64,000 nucleotides of DNA from Heloderma charlesbogerti. Taxonomy: Eukaryota; Chordata; Lepidosauria; Squamata; Helodermatidae. This document shows positions 51,806 through 63,800 of this stretch, piece after piece; within the stretch, counting starts at the first letter, position 1; each line of letters starts with the position of its first letter. The position numbers were made by a program, and so were the translations under genes. Location: NCBI GenBank assembly GCA_026122225.1, contig JANEZZ010001412.1, positions 806,001 through 870,000 of the forward strand. Direction: 5' to 3'. Under the pieces are notes generated by a model. It saw nothing but the letters and a program-made list of their open reading frames with translations. It was not told the origin of the DNA and did not search any database.

Positions 51806-53668
51806 AAACCCTGTTAGCTTTCGTTCTGATTTGTTGAGCCTCCTATAATTCATCCCCACCCTGCTGTCTCTCATTAACATACACATCCCATATGCGCCCC
51901 ACCTACTGAGGGTTTGATTAGCAGAAAAAGAGGAGGCAAACATGAATGCCAAGCTTAACATTAACTGTGCATATCAATGTATCTAGAGAATCTAGCATGT
52001 AGGGTTAAGTCCCAATATGGATGTTCTGTAATATTTTAAGTTCACTTTTTGAAATGGGCTAGAGTCATCTAAGGTTCAAGGTCAACAGGATATGGAAGAT
52101 AGATGTAATCAGATCTCCTAACATATTTTACTTTTACTGAAAGTAACCACTGGCACCAGGGGAGGAGGCCAGAGGATTTGATAAGGGTGTGACATGAGGA
52201 AAGGAGGTGAACCATCCCCCCTACACACACACCATTTCCCTGACTTAAAATCTCCCACTTCTCCCCTGCTGCTAATAACTATGGTGGGAGAAGTATCCCT
52301 GTTGTACTTTTCTTTCCCCACATCCTCCATTGTAACAGCAGCTTCACAGGGTGGATGATTTAAGTTGTGAAGTTGAATGTAGTAGAAAGGATTCACGCCT
52401 CCCCTTCCTCAGCACCACAGCCCAGCCTCAATCAGCGTCCTGATGTCCACTTTTAGGGAGAGTAAAAGCTTTCAGGAGAGTCTCTCACAGAACTCCCACT
52501 TCATGGGTTGGATCCAGATCAACTGTACTGATGTATGTGGACTTTCCCACTCCCTCCTCAAGTTAAAATCCACTTTTAAATTCCGAGTTTTGTTTTGCAC
52601 TGCATGGGAGGAGCAATCCTATGGCCCTAAACAGCAGGGGGTGGGGGCACAGGATATTTCAAATGCTTGGATCTGAAGCTGGAGACAGCGCTTGGACCTT
52701 GGATCCAGGAATATGTACTCCAACCCTGCTCCCCCTTGCAGCCGGCATGGAAAGAACTATGCCGGCTGCCTTGCTGAGCTCGGGAACTCAACCTTGAAGA
52801 GGGGGTAAAGGGGGCATTCCAGTGGCTGGGGATAGGAGGAGACTGAAGAGCCCAGCATATGAGGTATTCCAAGGCTTCTCCAGCCTCCTTCCCTCCTCCT
52901 CCAAGGTGCCCTGGCTAGACAGGCAAAAAGGCTCATCTATCGAAAATGCAAAGCAGGAGGAGCCGCTCTGCACTGGATGACCTGAAGCCTCCGAGTTTGG
53001 AGGCTTACAAGCCTCAGGATAAGACTGTGGCCTGATTCACTGATTAATCACTCTCCTGAGCTAATCTTTTTTTTCCTGTAGCCCAAATCCCTTTGCTACA
53101 GTAGCACCTTCTGTTAGCTAAAAGGAGTTTAAAAATATCTCATAACTCCAAATAATATTTTTGGAAGGCAAAAATGAGAAATTTATAATGAAGACAATCT
53201 CTCATATTTGTTTAAATATATATATATATGGCACGTCATATATTTTGCTGCAGAGACCATCAAGGTGGGAAGAAAGAGCTTGTGAAAATTCTCTTCTTCC
53301 CCAATAAAATAGGCACCTACTGCTTTCAAGTAATGAGGTGAAAGAACTAAAGTAGAGATTTTCCAGGGTCCCTCAAATTGCTTTTACTATCAGGAACTAA
53401 AATTAGACCACAGAAAGTTTTGAGCTACCAATACTTTGATGCAAAAGTGATGTTCCCTCCCAGTTAATTATAATGTGCCCTGAATGTTAATGTATAATGT
53501 GGGAGACCATTTGCCAGTTAACAGAAAGGAAAAGAAAGAAACAGTGCTGTTAGTATTTGCTGCTCTGTGACTATAGAATGCTGCTTAATTGCTATTCCGT
53601 TTGAACTTGAGGAACTGCAATTTAAACAAAAACAAAACAAAGAACAGGTGAAGTGCAATTGATTTATT
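51806..53668. other. No gene; old repeats only
   Basis: 52505-53010 starts GGTTGGATCCAGATCAACTG and includes GAGCAATCCTATGG and GGAGGCTTACAAGCC, related to parts of 45070 and 48430. A TA run is at 53217-53230. The rest looks unique. Confidence 0.4.
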
Positions 53669-53745
53669 GTGCAATCCTATGTCTGTCTACTCAGAAGTAA
53701 GCCCCATTGAGTTCAATGGAAGTGTAACTGCACTGCAACCTTAAT
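53669..53745. repeat. Half palindromic MITE (AGTAAGCCCCATTGAGTTCAA)
   Basis: TGCAATCCTATGTCTGTCTACTCAGAAGTAAGCC and ATTGAGTTCAATGG belong to the GTAAGTCCCATTG family. Well preserved on the left side. Confidence 0.75.
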
Positions 53746-53995
53746 TCCATATAGAGAAGGATAAGATGTTTCAGCACTTCAGGAAAAATGCAGAGAAGTA
53801 TTCAGGGCAAAGTTCTTGTTATTTTGGGTTTTTTTTAATGTCTTCAGTAAGTATCCACAAGTTTTTAATTTGAGAGGGAAGTCAGGGTGGCCCATATGAG
53901 TCCTCTATTCAAAGGCTTTCTGGAGGATGGTCCTCAATTTGACGGCATCCTCTCCTTTGAAGGGCTGTCCAGGCTAAGTCCAGTTTAAAGATTAA

Positions 53996-54128
53996 GGGTG
54001 CAATCCTATGCATGTTTAGACAGAAAAAGGGCCTACAACTCCCAGCACTCTCCAACTAGCATTGCTGGCTGGGGCATGCTGGGAGTTGTAGGCCTTTTTT
54101 CTGTCTAAACGTGCATAGGATTGCACCT
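53996..54128. repeat. 133-bp palindromic MITE, copy 2
   Basis: GGTGCAATCCTATGCATGTTTAGACAGAAAAAGG and its complement at the right (CCTTTTTTCTGTCTAAACGTGCATAGGATTGCACC) flank CCTACAACTCCCAGCA and TGCTGGGAGTTGTAGG, with a loop at about 54060. It is younger than copy 1 (5619-5753) because the pairing is nearly perfect. Confidence 0.88.
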
Positions 54129-54454
54129 TAAGAAGCATAAGAAGGGAGAATATTCTTGCCTATCAACAGCAGTCACCTGGACAGCAGACCGAACAGGCTC
54201 TTGGTCTCATCTGGAAAAGTTATGCAAATCTGTGTTGTCACATCTAGGGCCTTTTCCATGGTGGCACCTATAAAATTCAAAGCAGATCCATTTCTCAATC
54301 CAGGCCAGAAAATTAAAAATGCCCTGCATTAATCACAAAATAGTCTATCCTGGGACTTATACTATGGCCGGGCAAGGGGGGCGGGGTTCTGGGAGGAGGT
54401 TTAGGGGTGTGCTTATGGCTTCATGCAAAGAAGGAACTATAACTCTGTATCCAT
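54129..54454. other. No recognised feature
   Basis: Nothing recognised; frame 54319-54543 runs into the LINE tail. Confidence 0.4.
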
Positions 54455-56170
54455 TTTGTTTGTTTGTTTGTTTATTACATTTCTATACCACCAAGGAGCT
54501 GATGCTCTCTGGGTGGTTCACAAAAATTAAAACCACAGAATAAAAACAGTATAAAATATAAAAGCTTAAAACTAGAGTATAAAAATACAACCAGAATAAA
54601 ACCTAGCAGCAATGCAGAGATTTAAAATACAGTAACAGATTTAGAACAGCAAAGTTAAAACATAATAATGCTAAAATGCTGAGAAAATAAAAAGGTCTTC
54701 AACTGGTGCCTGAAAGAGTACAACATAGGCACCAGGCGAACCTCTCTAGGGAGCTCATTCCACAGCTGAGGTGCCTCAGCAGAAAAGGCCCTCTTCCTGG
54801 TAGCCACCCACCTCACTTCCTTTAGCAGGGACTCCTAGAGAAGGATCCCTGAAGATGATCTTAAGGTCCAGGCAGGCACATATGGGAGGAAGTGATCCAG
54901 ATAAGGGCGGAGTTAGTATATCAGCCTAAGCTGATAAAAGGTGCTCCATGCCACCAAGTCTAGCTGTGCCTCAAGTGACAGTTCTGGGTTCAAGAGCACC
55001 CCCAAACTAGGGACCTGAGCCATAATGGGAAGTGCAACCCTCTTCTGAACAGGTTAAACATCACCTAGCCGGGCAGATGAACCACCCACTAATAGTACCT
55101 CCATCTTGTCTGGATTGAGTTTCAGTTTATTGGCCCTCATCCAGTCCATTACCATGCCCAGGCACCGATTCAGAACAGCCACTGCCTCACCTGGATTTGA
55201 TGATAAAGAGAGGTAGAGCTGGGTGTCATCCATGTATTGATGACACCTCAGCCCACACCTCCAGATAACCTCCCCCAGCAGGTCCTTGTAGATGTTGAAC
55301 AGCACAGGGAATAAAATACAGCCCTGTGAAACCCCATGGCTTTGTTGCCAAGGCACAGAGCAATAATCCCCCAGCACCACGTTCTGGAATCAGCCATCCA
55401 AGTAGGAGAGGAACCACTACAGTGCAGTGCCTCCAACTCCCAGCCCAGACAACCTAGGGTTGATGGTATCGAGAGCTGCTGAGAGGTCCAAGAGAATCAA
55501 CTGGATTGCACTCCCCCACTCGATCTCCCAGAAAAGGTCATCCCACAGGGTGACTAAGGCAGTTTCCATTCCATAATCAGGCCTGAAGCCCAACTGATAT
55601 GGATCTACATAATCCATTTCATTCAGGAGTGCCTGGAGTTGTCCTGAAATGACCCACTCAAGCAACCTGCCCAGGAAGGGGATGTTAGCCAATGGTCTAT
55701 AGTTGTTAACATCTTCCTGGTCCAGGTTAGGCTTTTTCAGGAGTGGCCTAATTACCACCTCTTTTAAAGAGGCTGGCACCACTCCCTCTCTTAAGGAGGA
55801 ATTTGCAGCCTCCTGGACCCAGCCAGATATCCCCTCAATAAATGTGATAAGCCATGAAGGGCCAGCATCAAGCACACAAATTCTCAACCGGACTTGGCCA
55901 AGCACCTTGTCCCACCTTGGGGGTTGGACTTGATGGTCTTATAGTTCCCTTCCAACCCTACTATTCTATGATATATGATTCTATGATCTTTGGGCCTCAA
56001 TAACTGAAACTCATCCTATAAAACTGGACCAGACAGTGTTTTGGATGCCTCTGCTAATGGAGCTGCATTAATCATGGTGTCCACTGCATGACGAATCTGA
56101 CTGACTTTGTCTTCAAAGTGCTGTGCAAACACATCACAGTGTTTCTACATCTGTTAGGCTTAGTTTGAAT
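54455..56170 (-). pseudogene. L2-clade LINE, 5'-truncated
   Basis: The tail begins with TTTGTTTGTTTGTTTG, then TTACATTTCTATACCACC (minus-strand 3' end). The reverse-transcriptase part has LKKPNLDQEDVNNYRPLANIPFLGRLLEWVI (55417-55905), LLDLSAALDTI where the family has AAFDTV, GVSQGCILFP, and HQYMDDTQLYLSLS (55054-55380) where the family has YADD. Then comes KLKLNPDKMEVLLVG. At 55986-56120 the upstream part continues (frame with HFEDKVSQIR). Frameshifts near 55400 and an inserted CR1 end make it inactive. Confidence 0.85.
55905..55985 (+). repeat. CR1 3'-end insertion in the L2 copy
   Basis: CACCTTGGGGGTTGGACTTGATGG, TTCCCTTCCAACCCTACTATTC, then TATGATATATGATTCTATGAT is the last 80 bases of a CR1 LINE. 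L2 sequence continues on both sides. Confidence 0.8.
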
Positions 56171-58384
56171 CCAGATTCTTATTTCTAAACTCTTTGGACT
56201 CTGAACTGTACCCTTCCTGGGAACACCCATGTCAGAGGAGCACCATCTTGGCACCATTTGCAAGAGGTACACATTTTTTAAAAGGAAAAAAATCTAAGGT
56301 GGGTAACAGTAACTCCAAAAACATCCCAAGAAGAACTGTGCATGCTCAGTGGCCATGGAAGTGAAGGAAATCAATATATTGAAATTGTTCAGAATTTGGC
56401 TTAACCAAAGTTAGGGACCTTTATAAATGAAAAGCCTCAAAAACAGGCTAATTAAAAAGAGGAAGTAGTGACTTGGGGGACAAAAAGTACAGAAAAGAGG
56501 AACTTAGGAGAATACAAGAGCTAAAGAGTTGATAACTTCTTGGCAAGGGTATGTCATCTTGTGCTTAAGACTGAAGAATATAAATACAGACAAAATACAA
56601 TTGTCTTGGTCTAGACATTTTGGATGTTTTTCAGTGGACAAAGGTCACTAGAAGAAAGTGATAAACAAGTGAAGTAAAGTGGAGGTATGAATAGATATGG
56701 AGAGGTGAGAATAAAAGAATACAGTAACCAATCAGAGTACAGTAAACAATCACATCACATGTCATGTTCAAGTGTAAAACCATAAAAGTAATGGGAAGAT
56801 ACCAGGTGGGGTTGCTCCCAGCAGGGGGTAACCTCTGCTAGCAGAAAGCTGTATTGGTAATATATGCACTATGTTTTGTCTTGTTTTCTTTTCCTGTTTC
56901 AAGCTTTGTCATCAAGTACCATGGTGCCATTTTCTTTCTATAACTGTCTTAAATATATTTGCTTTAAGTATACGAGCACCTATTTATAAAGTAATTGTGT
57001 TGCCAGTTTGACTCAATGCATCAAGATCAACCACATCTCTGAACCCAAGCCAGATATAGACAGGAAGTAAGGGTCTGTCACTAGCAAGCAGGGAGTCTGA
57101 TTAATTAGATTTATTATCCTGAAAGTTTTCCCTTACAGGAAGCTGACCAGAAAAACAATGGAAACCCAGAGAGGAGTGGGAATCAAAAGGGATGGCTGGA
57201 ATCCTGAATATCACTGCTATGCAATGCAAGACTTCATTGCAGATGTCACTTTTTCACTCCCTAATGCAGATGCATGATCAGAACGTGACTGTGCTAACCT
57301 GTGCTTCCCATGCCCCTTCACCACAGGCTACGTGTCATGGTCTCATCTCACTTCCATGGACTGCTTGGGAAGCCAATTCATGGATATGGCTAATGACCTG
57401 CCTTGCTCTTACAGTGATGACTTGCACCCAAAGCCATGCCCTAGGGAACTATTGGTCATAATTTCTTTCCTCTTCCTTCTCAAGATCTTAGTATGGAGCC
57501 ACTTTGGATGATGATGGTGATGGTGATGATGATGCCAGGGGACTGGGAAGCACAAGTGCCTCACACTTTCCTGCATCTCCATCTCATCCAAAATGGAATG
57601 TTCACACTGTTCCCCATTGGGACATTTGCAGGTGCCCAATGTGAGGAGAGCGTGTATGGAAGACACTAGACGTCCATTGTAATGACGTTTTCACTTTCAG
57701 GCTCTCCATTTCATCAACATGTGGAAAGCCACCCCTAGAATCTTGAAAACACAACCATCAATACAGAGTGTGAGAGGAGGCTGGCAGGAGCTTTTCTTTC
57801 CTATGTCTTGCCAGAAAGCACCAGCCTCATGTTAGTCTCCAATAGTGATGGGCGACATACATACCCCAATAGAAATCATGATTTGACCACCAGCTTCCAA
57901 ATTCTTCTCTCCAGTCTCAGATGAAAGTTCTCCATTATCCAGAGTCCTCATACACACACACACACACACACACTCCTACATATGCACAGATCTCCTCCTT
58001 GCTCACCAGCCAGCCACCACAGGCTGCATCACTCCCTTCCCAACTGCCTCTTCCTTGAAATGCCATGTGCGCACATGCTCATAGAGTTCGGAGTACAGCT
58101 GCCTTCAGCATTTCAGCCCGCCAGCACTTTCAGGAATGCCCATGTGACCACCCCATGTGATGCACCCTGGCATGGTCACATGACCATTCCAGGAAGTGCC
58201 TGTCAGACCAAAATGTTACCTCTGAAGACAACTGCACTGATACAAGTCCAAAAGGAGGTTTCCTAAACTAGTAAGAACTTCAGAAAAGTTCCTTTCTGGC
58301 TAAAAAGACTGAGAAAAAAATCATGCCAATCATGCAGACACTCATAGTTAATCTCGATTTGAATAATGAAGTTCACTGGATAGC
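56171..58384. other. No gene recognised; microsatellites
   Basis: A GATGATGGTGAT-like run is at 57507-57535 and a CA run at 57951-57973. The open frames at 57192-57461 and 57982-58266 lack domains. Parts around 56800-57080 may belong to an old LTR but have no ends. Confidence 0.4.
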
Positions 58385-59695
58385 CATCCGAGCTCAGTTA
58401 CACATTTATTTATTTATTATTAAATTTATTAATCGCCCGCTCTGGACGATGTACAACATACAATAAAACAGTTTAAAACAATAAAATTCTACAATAAAAA
58501 CATTTTCTAAAATACCCTAACCCACCCCAAATGCCTGCCTGAACAACCACGTTTTTAATGCACGACGGAAGCTCATTAAAGAGGGGGCATGGCGGAGTTC
58601 CCTAGGGAGGGAGTTCCACAGAGTGGGGGCCACCACAGAAAAGGCCCTCTCCCTCGTCCCCACCAGTCTAGCTGTCCTGGCTGATGGGACAGAGAGAAGG
58701 CCATCCGAGGCTGATCTTGTTAAGCGGCCTGTCTGGTGTTGCTGGAGGCGCTCCTTAAGATAGGCTGGACCGGAACCATATAGGGTTTTAAAGGTCAAAA
58801 CCAACACCTTGAATTTGGCCCGGAAAACAACTGGTAACCAGTGCAACTCCTTCAGCACTGGAGTGATGTGATCTCACCGGTGGCTGCCTTTAATCAGGCG
58901 AGCCGCCTCATTCTGTACCAGCTGCAGCTTCCGAACCGTCTTCAAGAGTAACCCCATGTAGAACGCATTACAGTAGTCTAAACGAGAGGAGACCGGGGCA
59001 TGTACTACCAATGGGAGCAGATGGTCGGGAAGGAAGGGGTGCAGCCGCCATATCAGATGGAGTTGATACAGCGCTGTCCGGCTCACAGCTGACACCTGAG
59101 CCTCCATGGACAGCTGGGAGTCCAAAATGACCCCCAGGCTGCGGACCTTGTCTTTCAAGGGTAGCTGTACCCCATTCAACACCAGGTCAACATCCCCCAG
59201 CCTCCTCTTGTCTCCCACCAAAAGTACCTCGGTCTTGTCAGGGTTCAGCTTCAGCTTATTCCTCCCCATCCAGCCACTCACCGTTTCCAGACATTTGGAC
59301 AGGGATTCTACGGCCAACCTTGGTGAAGATTTGAATGAGAGGTAGAGCTGCGTGTCATCTGCATATTGATGACACTGCACCCCAAACCTCCTGATGATAG
59401 CCCCCAGTGGCTTCACATAGATGTTAAATAGCATCGGGGAGAGGATGGAACCCTGTGGCACCCCACAAGTAAGTGGCCACGGGTCCGAAACCTCCTCTCC
59501 CAGTGCTACCCTCTGGTACCTGCCGGAGAGGAAGGACCGGAACCACCGCAGTACGGTGTCTCCAATGCCCAACCCCTCCAGGCGGTCCAGGAGGATACCG
59601 TGGTCAACGGTATCAAAAGCCGCTGAGAGGTCGAGGAGAACAAGGAAGGAGCATTCACCCCTATCCAGAGCCCTGCTCACATATGAGCATTACAA
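58385..59695 (-). mobile_element. L2-clade LINE, 5'-truncated, best preserved copy
   Basis: The minus-strand 3' end lies at TTATTTATTTATTATT (58405-58422). The tail has AATTTATTAATCGCCCGCTC. Upstream is a long reverse-transcriptase frame up to 59680. The break at about 59695 has no visible duplication. Confidence 0.88.
58517..59680 (-). pseudogene. L2-clade reverse transcriptase, carboxyl two thirds
   Basis: The frame 58874-59680 has LLDLSAAFDTVDH (residues 15-27), TCGVPQGSILSP (71-82), YADD (106-109), KLKLNPDKTEVLLVG, SLGVILDSQLSM and KLQLVQNEAARLIKG. After one stop it continues in 58517-58858 with LKELHWLPVVFRAKFKVLVLTFK, then APTLWNSLPRELRHA and ends LFRQAFGVG. The catalytic residues are intact. 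It lacks the endonuclease and the amino part of the polymerase. One stop between the two frames and the truncation make it inactive. Confidence 0.85.
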
Positions 59696-60889
59696 ACATA
59701 GCAGATGCAACTTATGAGCCACTTAATTCTGAGTTTTGCTGGCATCACTAGTTTCTAGTACCATTTCAGTTTTTCTCAGGTTAAATCTCCAGCACCTCCA
59801 GTTTTTCTTCTTGGAGAAATGAAGCACTACTAAGGTAAACACTGGTTCTAATAGCTGACAGTTGGCCGCCTTTTCTTTTCAATCTCTTCCTGCTCAGTTT
59901 GTTGTTAGCTCTACATTCTGGAGCATGTTATGATGTTATTCTTGTTACTCCATAGCAGTCTGATTTGGGCCAAATTGCATTGGATTGATCCAAAACTATT
60001 TGGATCGATTCAGACCAATCTAGACAATTCAGAAGCCCAGACAGCCTATCTGGGAAATGTAACTATTTGTTTAAGATTAGGGAGTGGGGGAGGAGGTGTT
60101 GGGAGGGGGGAACTGAGCCTTAGCAAGTGACATCTCCAGCTGCCAATACGGCTGAATGTTTAACCCAGCAGTCTCCAATCAGAGTGGTGGAGGAGAGTTT
60201 ATGTATAATAGGAGATTCCTCTTTCATTTTCCAGTGAGAGAGAGGGAGAGTTGGTAGAAGTGTAGGAGGGGAGTCCTTTTTTGCAGAGTGTTTGTTGGAT
60301 TGTGCTAGTGAAGCTTTACTTATTTGTTTTTCCCAGTACCCAGCTCTTATCAATTCCATTTCTTAGTCTTCCCTTCCCATTTTTCAACTTTTTATCTATA
60401 TTCTTATATTTTAAAAAAGACCCTGTTTCCCTTCTGTTAGGCTTTAGATAGATAGTGTTAGTGTTATTCCCGTTCCCCCCACCCCTTACCTTCTGTAGGT
60501 AGTTTTTCCTTTCTGTATCTGCTTTTCTTTTGGTCTTGTATGTGCTGTGTGAGTGCAGCATACACATTATTGTGCACAAGCAAACAGCATGTGGCCAAAG
60601 CACGACACTAATAAACAGTCCAATATATAGCATGGGGCAAAGCACTACACAATACACAATATGGAACATCTTAGGGGTACCACCACCCCTGTTGCTGCTC
60701 TTGGCAGGGGCAGAGGTGGGCATGGGCGAGAGGTGCTGGTTGGACCAGCAGCACCAGCAGCCGGGCTGGTTCACTCCCAGCCTGGATAGCGCATCCTGTT
60801 CTTGGGCAGCAGCAGCAGCTGAAGCCCAATCACAGCAGTGCCCAGAGGTCACTGTTTGAGGAGATAGGGGCTGGCGGCAGCAGCAGCCT

Positions 60890-61035
60890 GGCATGAGCTT
60901 GGCAAAAGCCACTGGACCCACCTGTGAAACTTGGCAGGGTTGTCAGCCACCTCTGAAGGGGCTACCACCATGTCCCCAAAGTTCATGTACTTATATTAAA
61001 AAACAAAGAAGTTACACCTACTCACTTTTGCTAAT
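60890..61035 (+). repeat. Tandem unit 1 of the long element
   Basis: CCACTGGACCCACCTGTGAAACTTGGCAG, then GGGGCTACCACCATG, CCAAAGTTCATGTACTTAT and AAGAAGTTACACCTACTC. The units at 61670 and 61815 repeat the same order. Confidence 0.6.
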
Positions 61036-61669
61036 TTTCCAAGATACTTTGTCGCTTGCTTTCCCTTGTGTACATCAAATGACCATAAGAAGAATATGAT
61101 CAGGTGAGGCTATATGCTTTCCTTAAAAAAAATGTTTGCTTCATCAGACCCTTCCTTTTACAAGTGGGAAAAAGGGCTGCCAAAATGTTCAGGGGGCTGG
61201 AACCACTCCTCTATAAGGAACGGCTTCAGTGTTTGGGCTATTTAATTTAGAAAAAGGCAGATAAGGGGGGAGGTTTATAAAATTATATGGCGTAGAGAAA
61301 GTGGAGCAGTGCAATAAATAAGCTCCACTGAGATCAGTGTGACTTACTCCCAGGTAACGTGTATTGCAACCAAAAAGAGGTTTACCTTTTGTCTTCCCTT
61401 AATGAGAAGAGCCTCAGGTCATCCAGCGAAGGTGAATATTGGAAGATTCAGAACAGATAAAAGAAAAGTAATAGGGGGAGAGGGACTATTTTGCACTTTA
61501 AAAAACCCTACTCCAGAGATTAGAGATAATGACCTCCTAACCGTCACCTTAAACACCTTCTGATTAGGATCTCTAATCCCCTGTGTGACTTGACAGTTTT
61601 TTTTAACCTTTTGTTTTAGTTTTTGAGAAAATGAAATGTTATGAATAGCTAGCACAAAAGCCACTATAC

Positions 61670-61935
61670 CTAACTAAACTTTGGCAGATTCAGTCACCTC
61701 CACAGGGGCTGCCTCATCCCCAAAATCCATGCACTTATGTGGAAGCACAACAAAATTATACCTCTTTGCTTTGACAGATTTTCGGGCGGGGGGGGAACAA
61801 ATTTTACCCATAGCTTCCACAAACACTACTGGACCTATCTGTCTGAAACTTGGCAGATTCAATCAGCTCCATAGGGGCTGCCAGGTAGCCAAATATCATA
61901 TATTTATCATAAAAACTAAAAAAGGTATGGCCATT
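61670..61935 (+). repeat. Tandem units 2 and 3 of the long element
   Basis: TTTGGCAGATTCAGTCACCTCC, GGGGCTGCC, CATGCACTTATG, then TATACCTCTTTGC (61680-61775), and again ACTACTGGACCTATCTG, CTTGGCAGATTCAATCAGCTCC, GGGGCTGCC, CATATATTTAT (61827-61910). Units are about 140 bases and diverged. Confidence 0.6.
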
Positions 61936-62137
61936 TCCATTTTCCAGTGCAGGTCAATGTGAAACTGCGAACGCCGAATAATTCAGACTTCCAAATCTTG
62001 ATTTGGATCCGGAGTCCAAATCAGGTCAGAAAGGGGCCGAATCAGTCCAAGATGGATTGGGAGCCAATCTGAAGCCCCAAATTGGCCTCAGAATTCAGTT
62101 GGGGGGGGGGTCTGTGCACAGCCCTACTGTGATGTTA

Positions 62138-63149
62138 CTTGCTCATCCATTGTTCAGTCCTTGAAACCCCTACTTGAAATACAGTCATTCAAAACTCGGC
62201 GTGCAAGTGATTAGGTTCCTAACACATTTCAAGAGGTGCTTTTTATTGGGGGAATTCTGTAAAGACAAAAAAAAGATTCATTCATTCTCTAAAAAGATAT
62301 ACAATTACACACACACACACACACACACATATATCACCAAAAAATTAAACTAACCAAAGGGAAATATTAAATATTATTCTGACCAGTGATTTTAAAGTTA
62401 CAGTGGCAAATGGGATTGCATTTAAGACATGCTATTAAATACAGAAAGCCCCATATCTCCATAATTAATATTACCCATTAAATTTATAATTTGATAGCCA
62501 GTTATTTATTATCCTCCATGTTTCTTAGATGTAGTTCTCAGAAGCACTTGCAAAATCCAAAGGGTTAGAGTTAATGAGATGCATCATCATATGGATACTA
62601 AATATGTATGTGTAGTGTAAGCGTGTACACAGGTTAGGTTGCACATAAATGGAAAAAAAACAACCCTAAGCTGGTGAGAAGATGCTGACCTAGTAGGCTT
62701 TTCGATCACTCATTTCCATAGATTTTCAAATAAGCTACTTCTCTATACCATGGAAAATGCATTGTTGATAATGCTAAGTGTTGGTTCCAATGAAATTCAT
62801 GATATTCCAAGACCTTCGGATGGATTGGGCTATAAATCTAAATACCTTGTGTGCAAAGCAGTATGGCTTGTCAATCTAGCTTCTATTGTGGCTAAAATCC
62901 AGGATGTTACCAATGAAAAAGAAAATCACAGCATTATAAAGATCCAAGTTTGATCTCAGATTATATTTAATTGAGCTATAATTGCATACAACACCATGAC
63001 CAATAAGGAAAAGGTATCTAGGCAAAGGTCAGTGGATTCTTACATGTGTTTTTCCCACACCTTTGTTGTTATTGTATTTTGTGTGAATATAAATATGATC
63101 TTCTGAACACAGTGAGACAATGATAGGAAACTTCTTATCCTTGCTTTAT
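62138..63149. other. No gene; unique AT-rich sequence
   Basis: A CA run is at 62309-62330. The remaining AT-rich part has no repeat that I recognise; the frame 62750-62953 has no domain. Confidence 0.4.
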
Positions 63150-63800
63150 TTAATTAATTGTTTTATTTTACATTGTTTTAGGCCACTTTTAAGGGTAGAA
63201 CCCTTTCAAGGTGGCAAACAAGATTTTTTTAAAATATGAAAGGAAACAAATAGGCAGTCAATAAATATATAATACAACACTATAAAACAGTATCAAAATT
63301 ACACCAATAAAACTTGCACCCTACAGATTAGGGGAAATCTAACAAAAACAGGTGGGCCTTCAGAGCCTTCCTGAAGAACTACAAAGAAGGATCCTCATGA
63401 GTTCCTGATGAAACTGATTCTAGAGGTGTGGGGCCACCACTGACAAGGACTTCTCCATTGTATGCACCATCTAACTGCCTTTGGCAGTGGGCAAGTGAGA
63501 AGGGCCTTTGTTGATGAACTCAAAGTGTGGGCAGACTGGTATAGGAGGTGTTCCTTCAAGAAACTTGGGCCCAAACCATGTAAGGCTTTAAAGATTAAAA
63601 CCAGTACTTTACTCAGAAACACACTGGCAACCAATGCAGGTGACACAATATCAGTGTCATAGGATCAGATTGCTCAGCCCCCACCAGTATCCAAGTGGCT
63701 GCATTCTGCCCCAACTGAAGTTCTCAAACAGTCTCCAAAAGGCAGCACCACATAAATCACATTACAGTAGTCAAGCCTGGATATCATGAGAGCACAAATG
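63150..63800 (-). pseudogene. L2-clade LINE 3' region
   Basis: TTTAGGCCACTTTTAAGGGTAG leads into an A-rich tail (63230-63330). On the minus strand 63395-63646 encodes SKVLVLIFKALHGLGPSFLKEHL, the conserved part after the palm in L2-clade enzymes. It is broken before and after. Confidence 0.7.

Larger units (their letters stand above)
59940..62137. mobile_element. Long hAT-like element with internal tandem units
   Basis: The right end on the minus strand reads TAGGGCTGTGCACAGACCCC, a typical end of hAT-type elements in reptiles. Just inside are repeated GGATTG/CAATCC and CCAAATT words in both directions; similar words lie at 59955-60050, suggesting the left end is nearby. Inside are three related units (60890-61035, 61670-61775, 61815-61935). 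The open frame 60316-60921 has no transposase motif. The left end is not defined. Confidence 0.45.

Noticed and set aside
57500..57535. Histidine-rich coding segment (minus strand)
   Set aside because: It is a GATGATGGT-type microsatellite.
60316..60921. 201-codon minus-strand frame
   Set aside because: Low similarity to any domain that I know and lies within a hAT-like element without transposase motifs.
60890..61935. CRISPR-like array
   Set aside because: Units are long, diverged and irregularly spaced, and the genome is a vertebrate.
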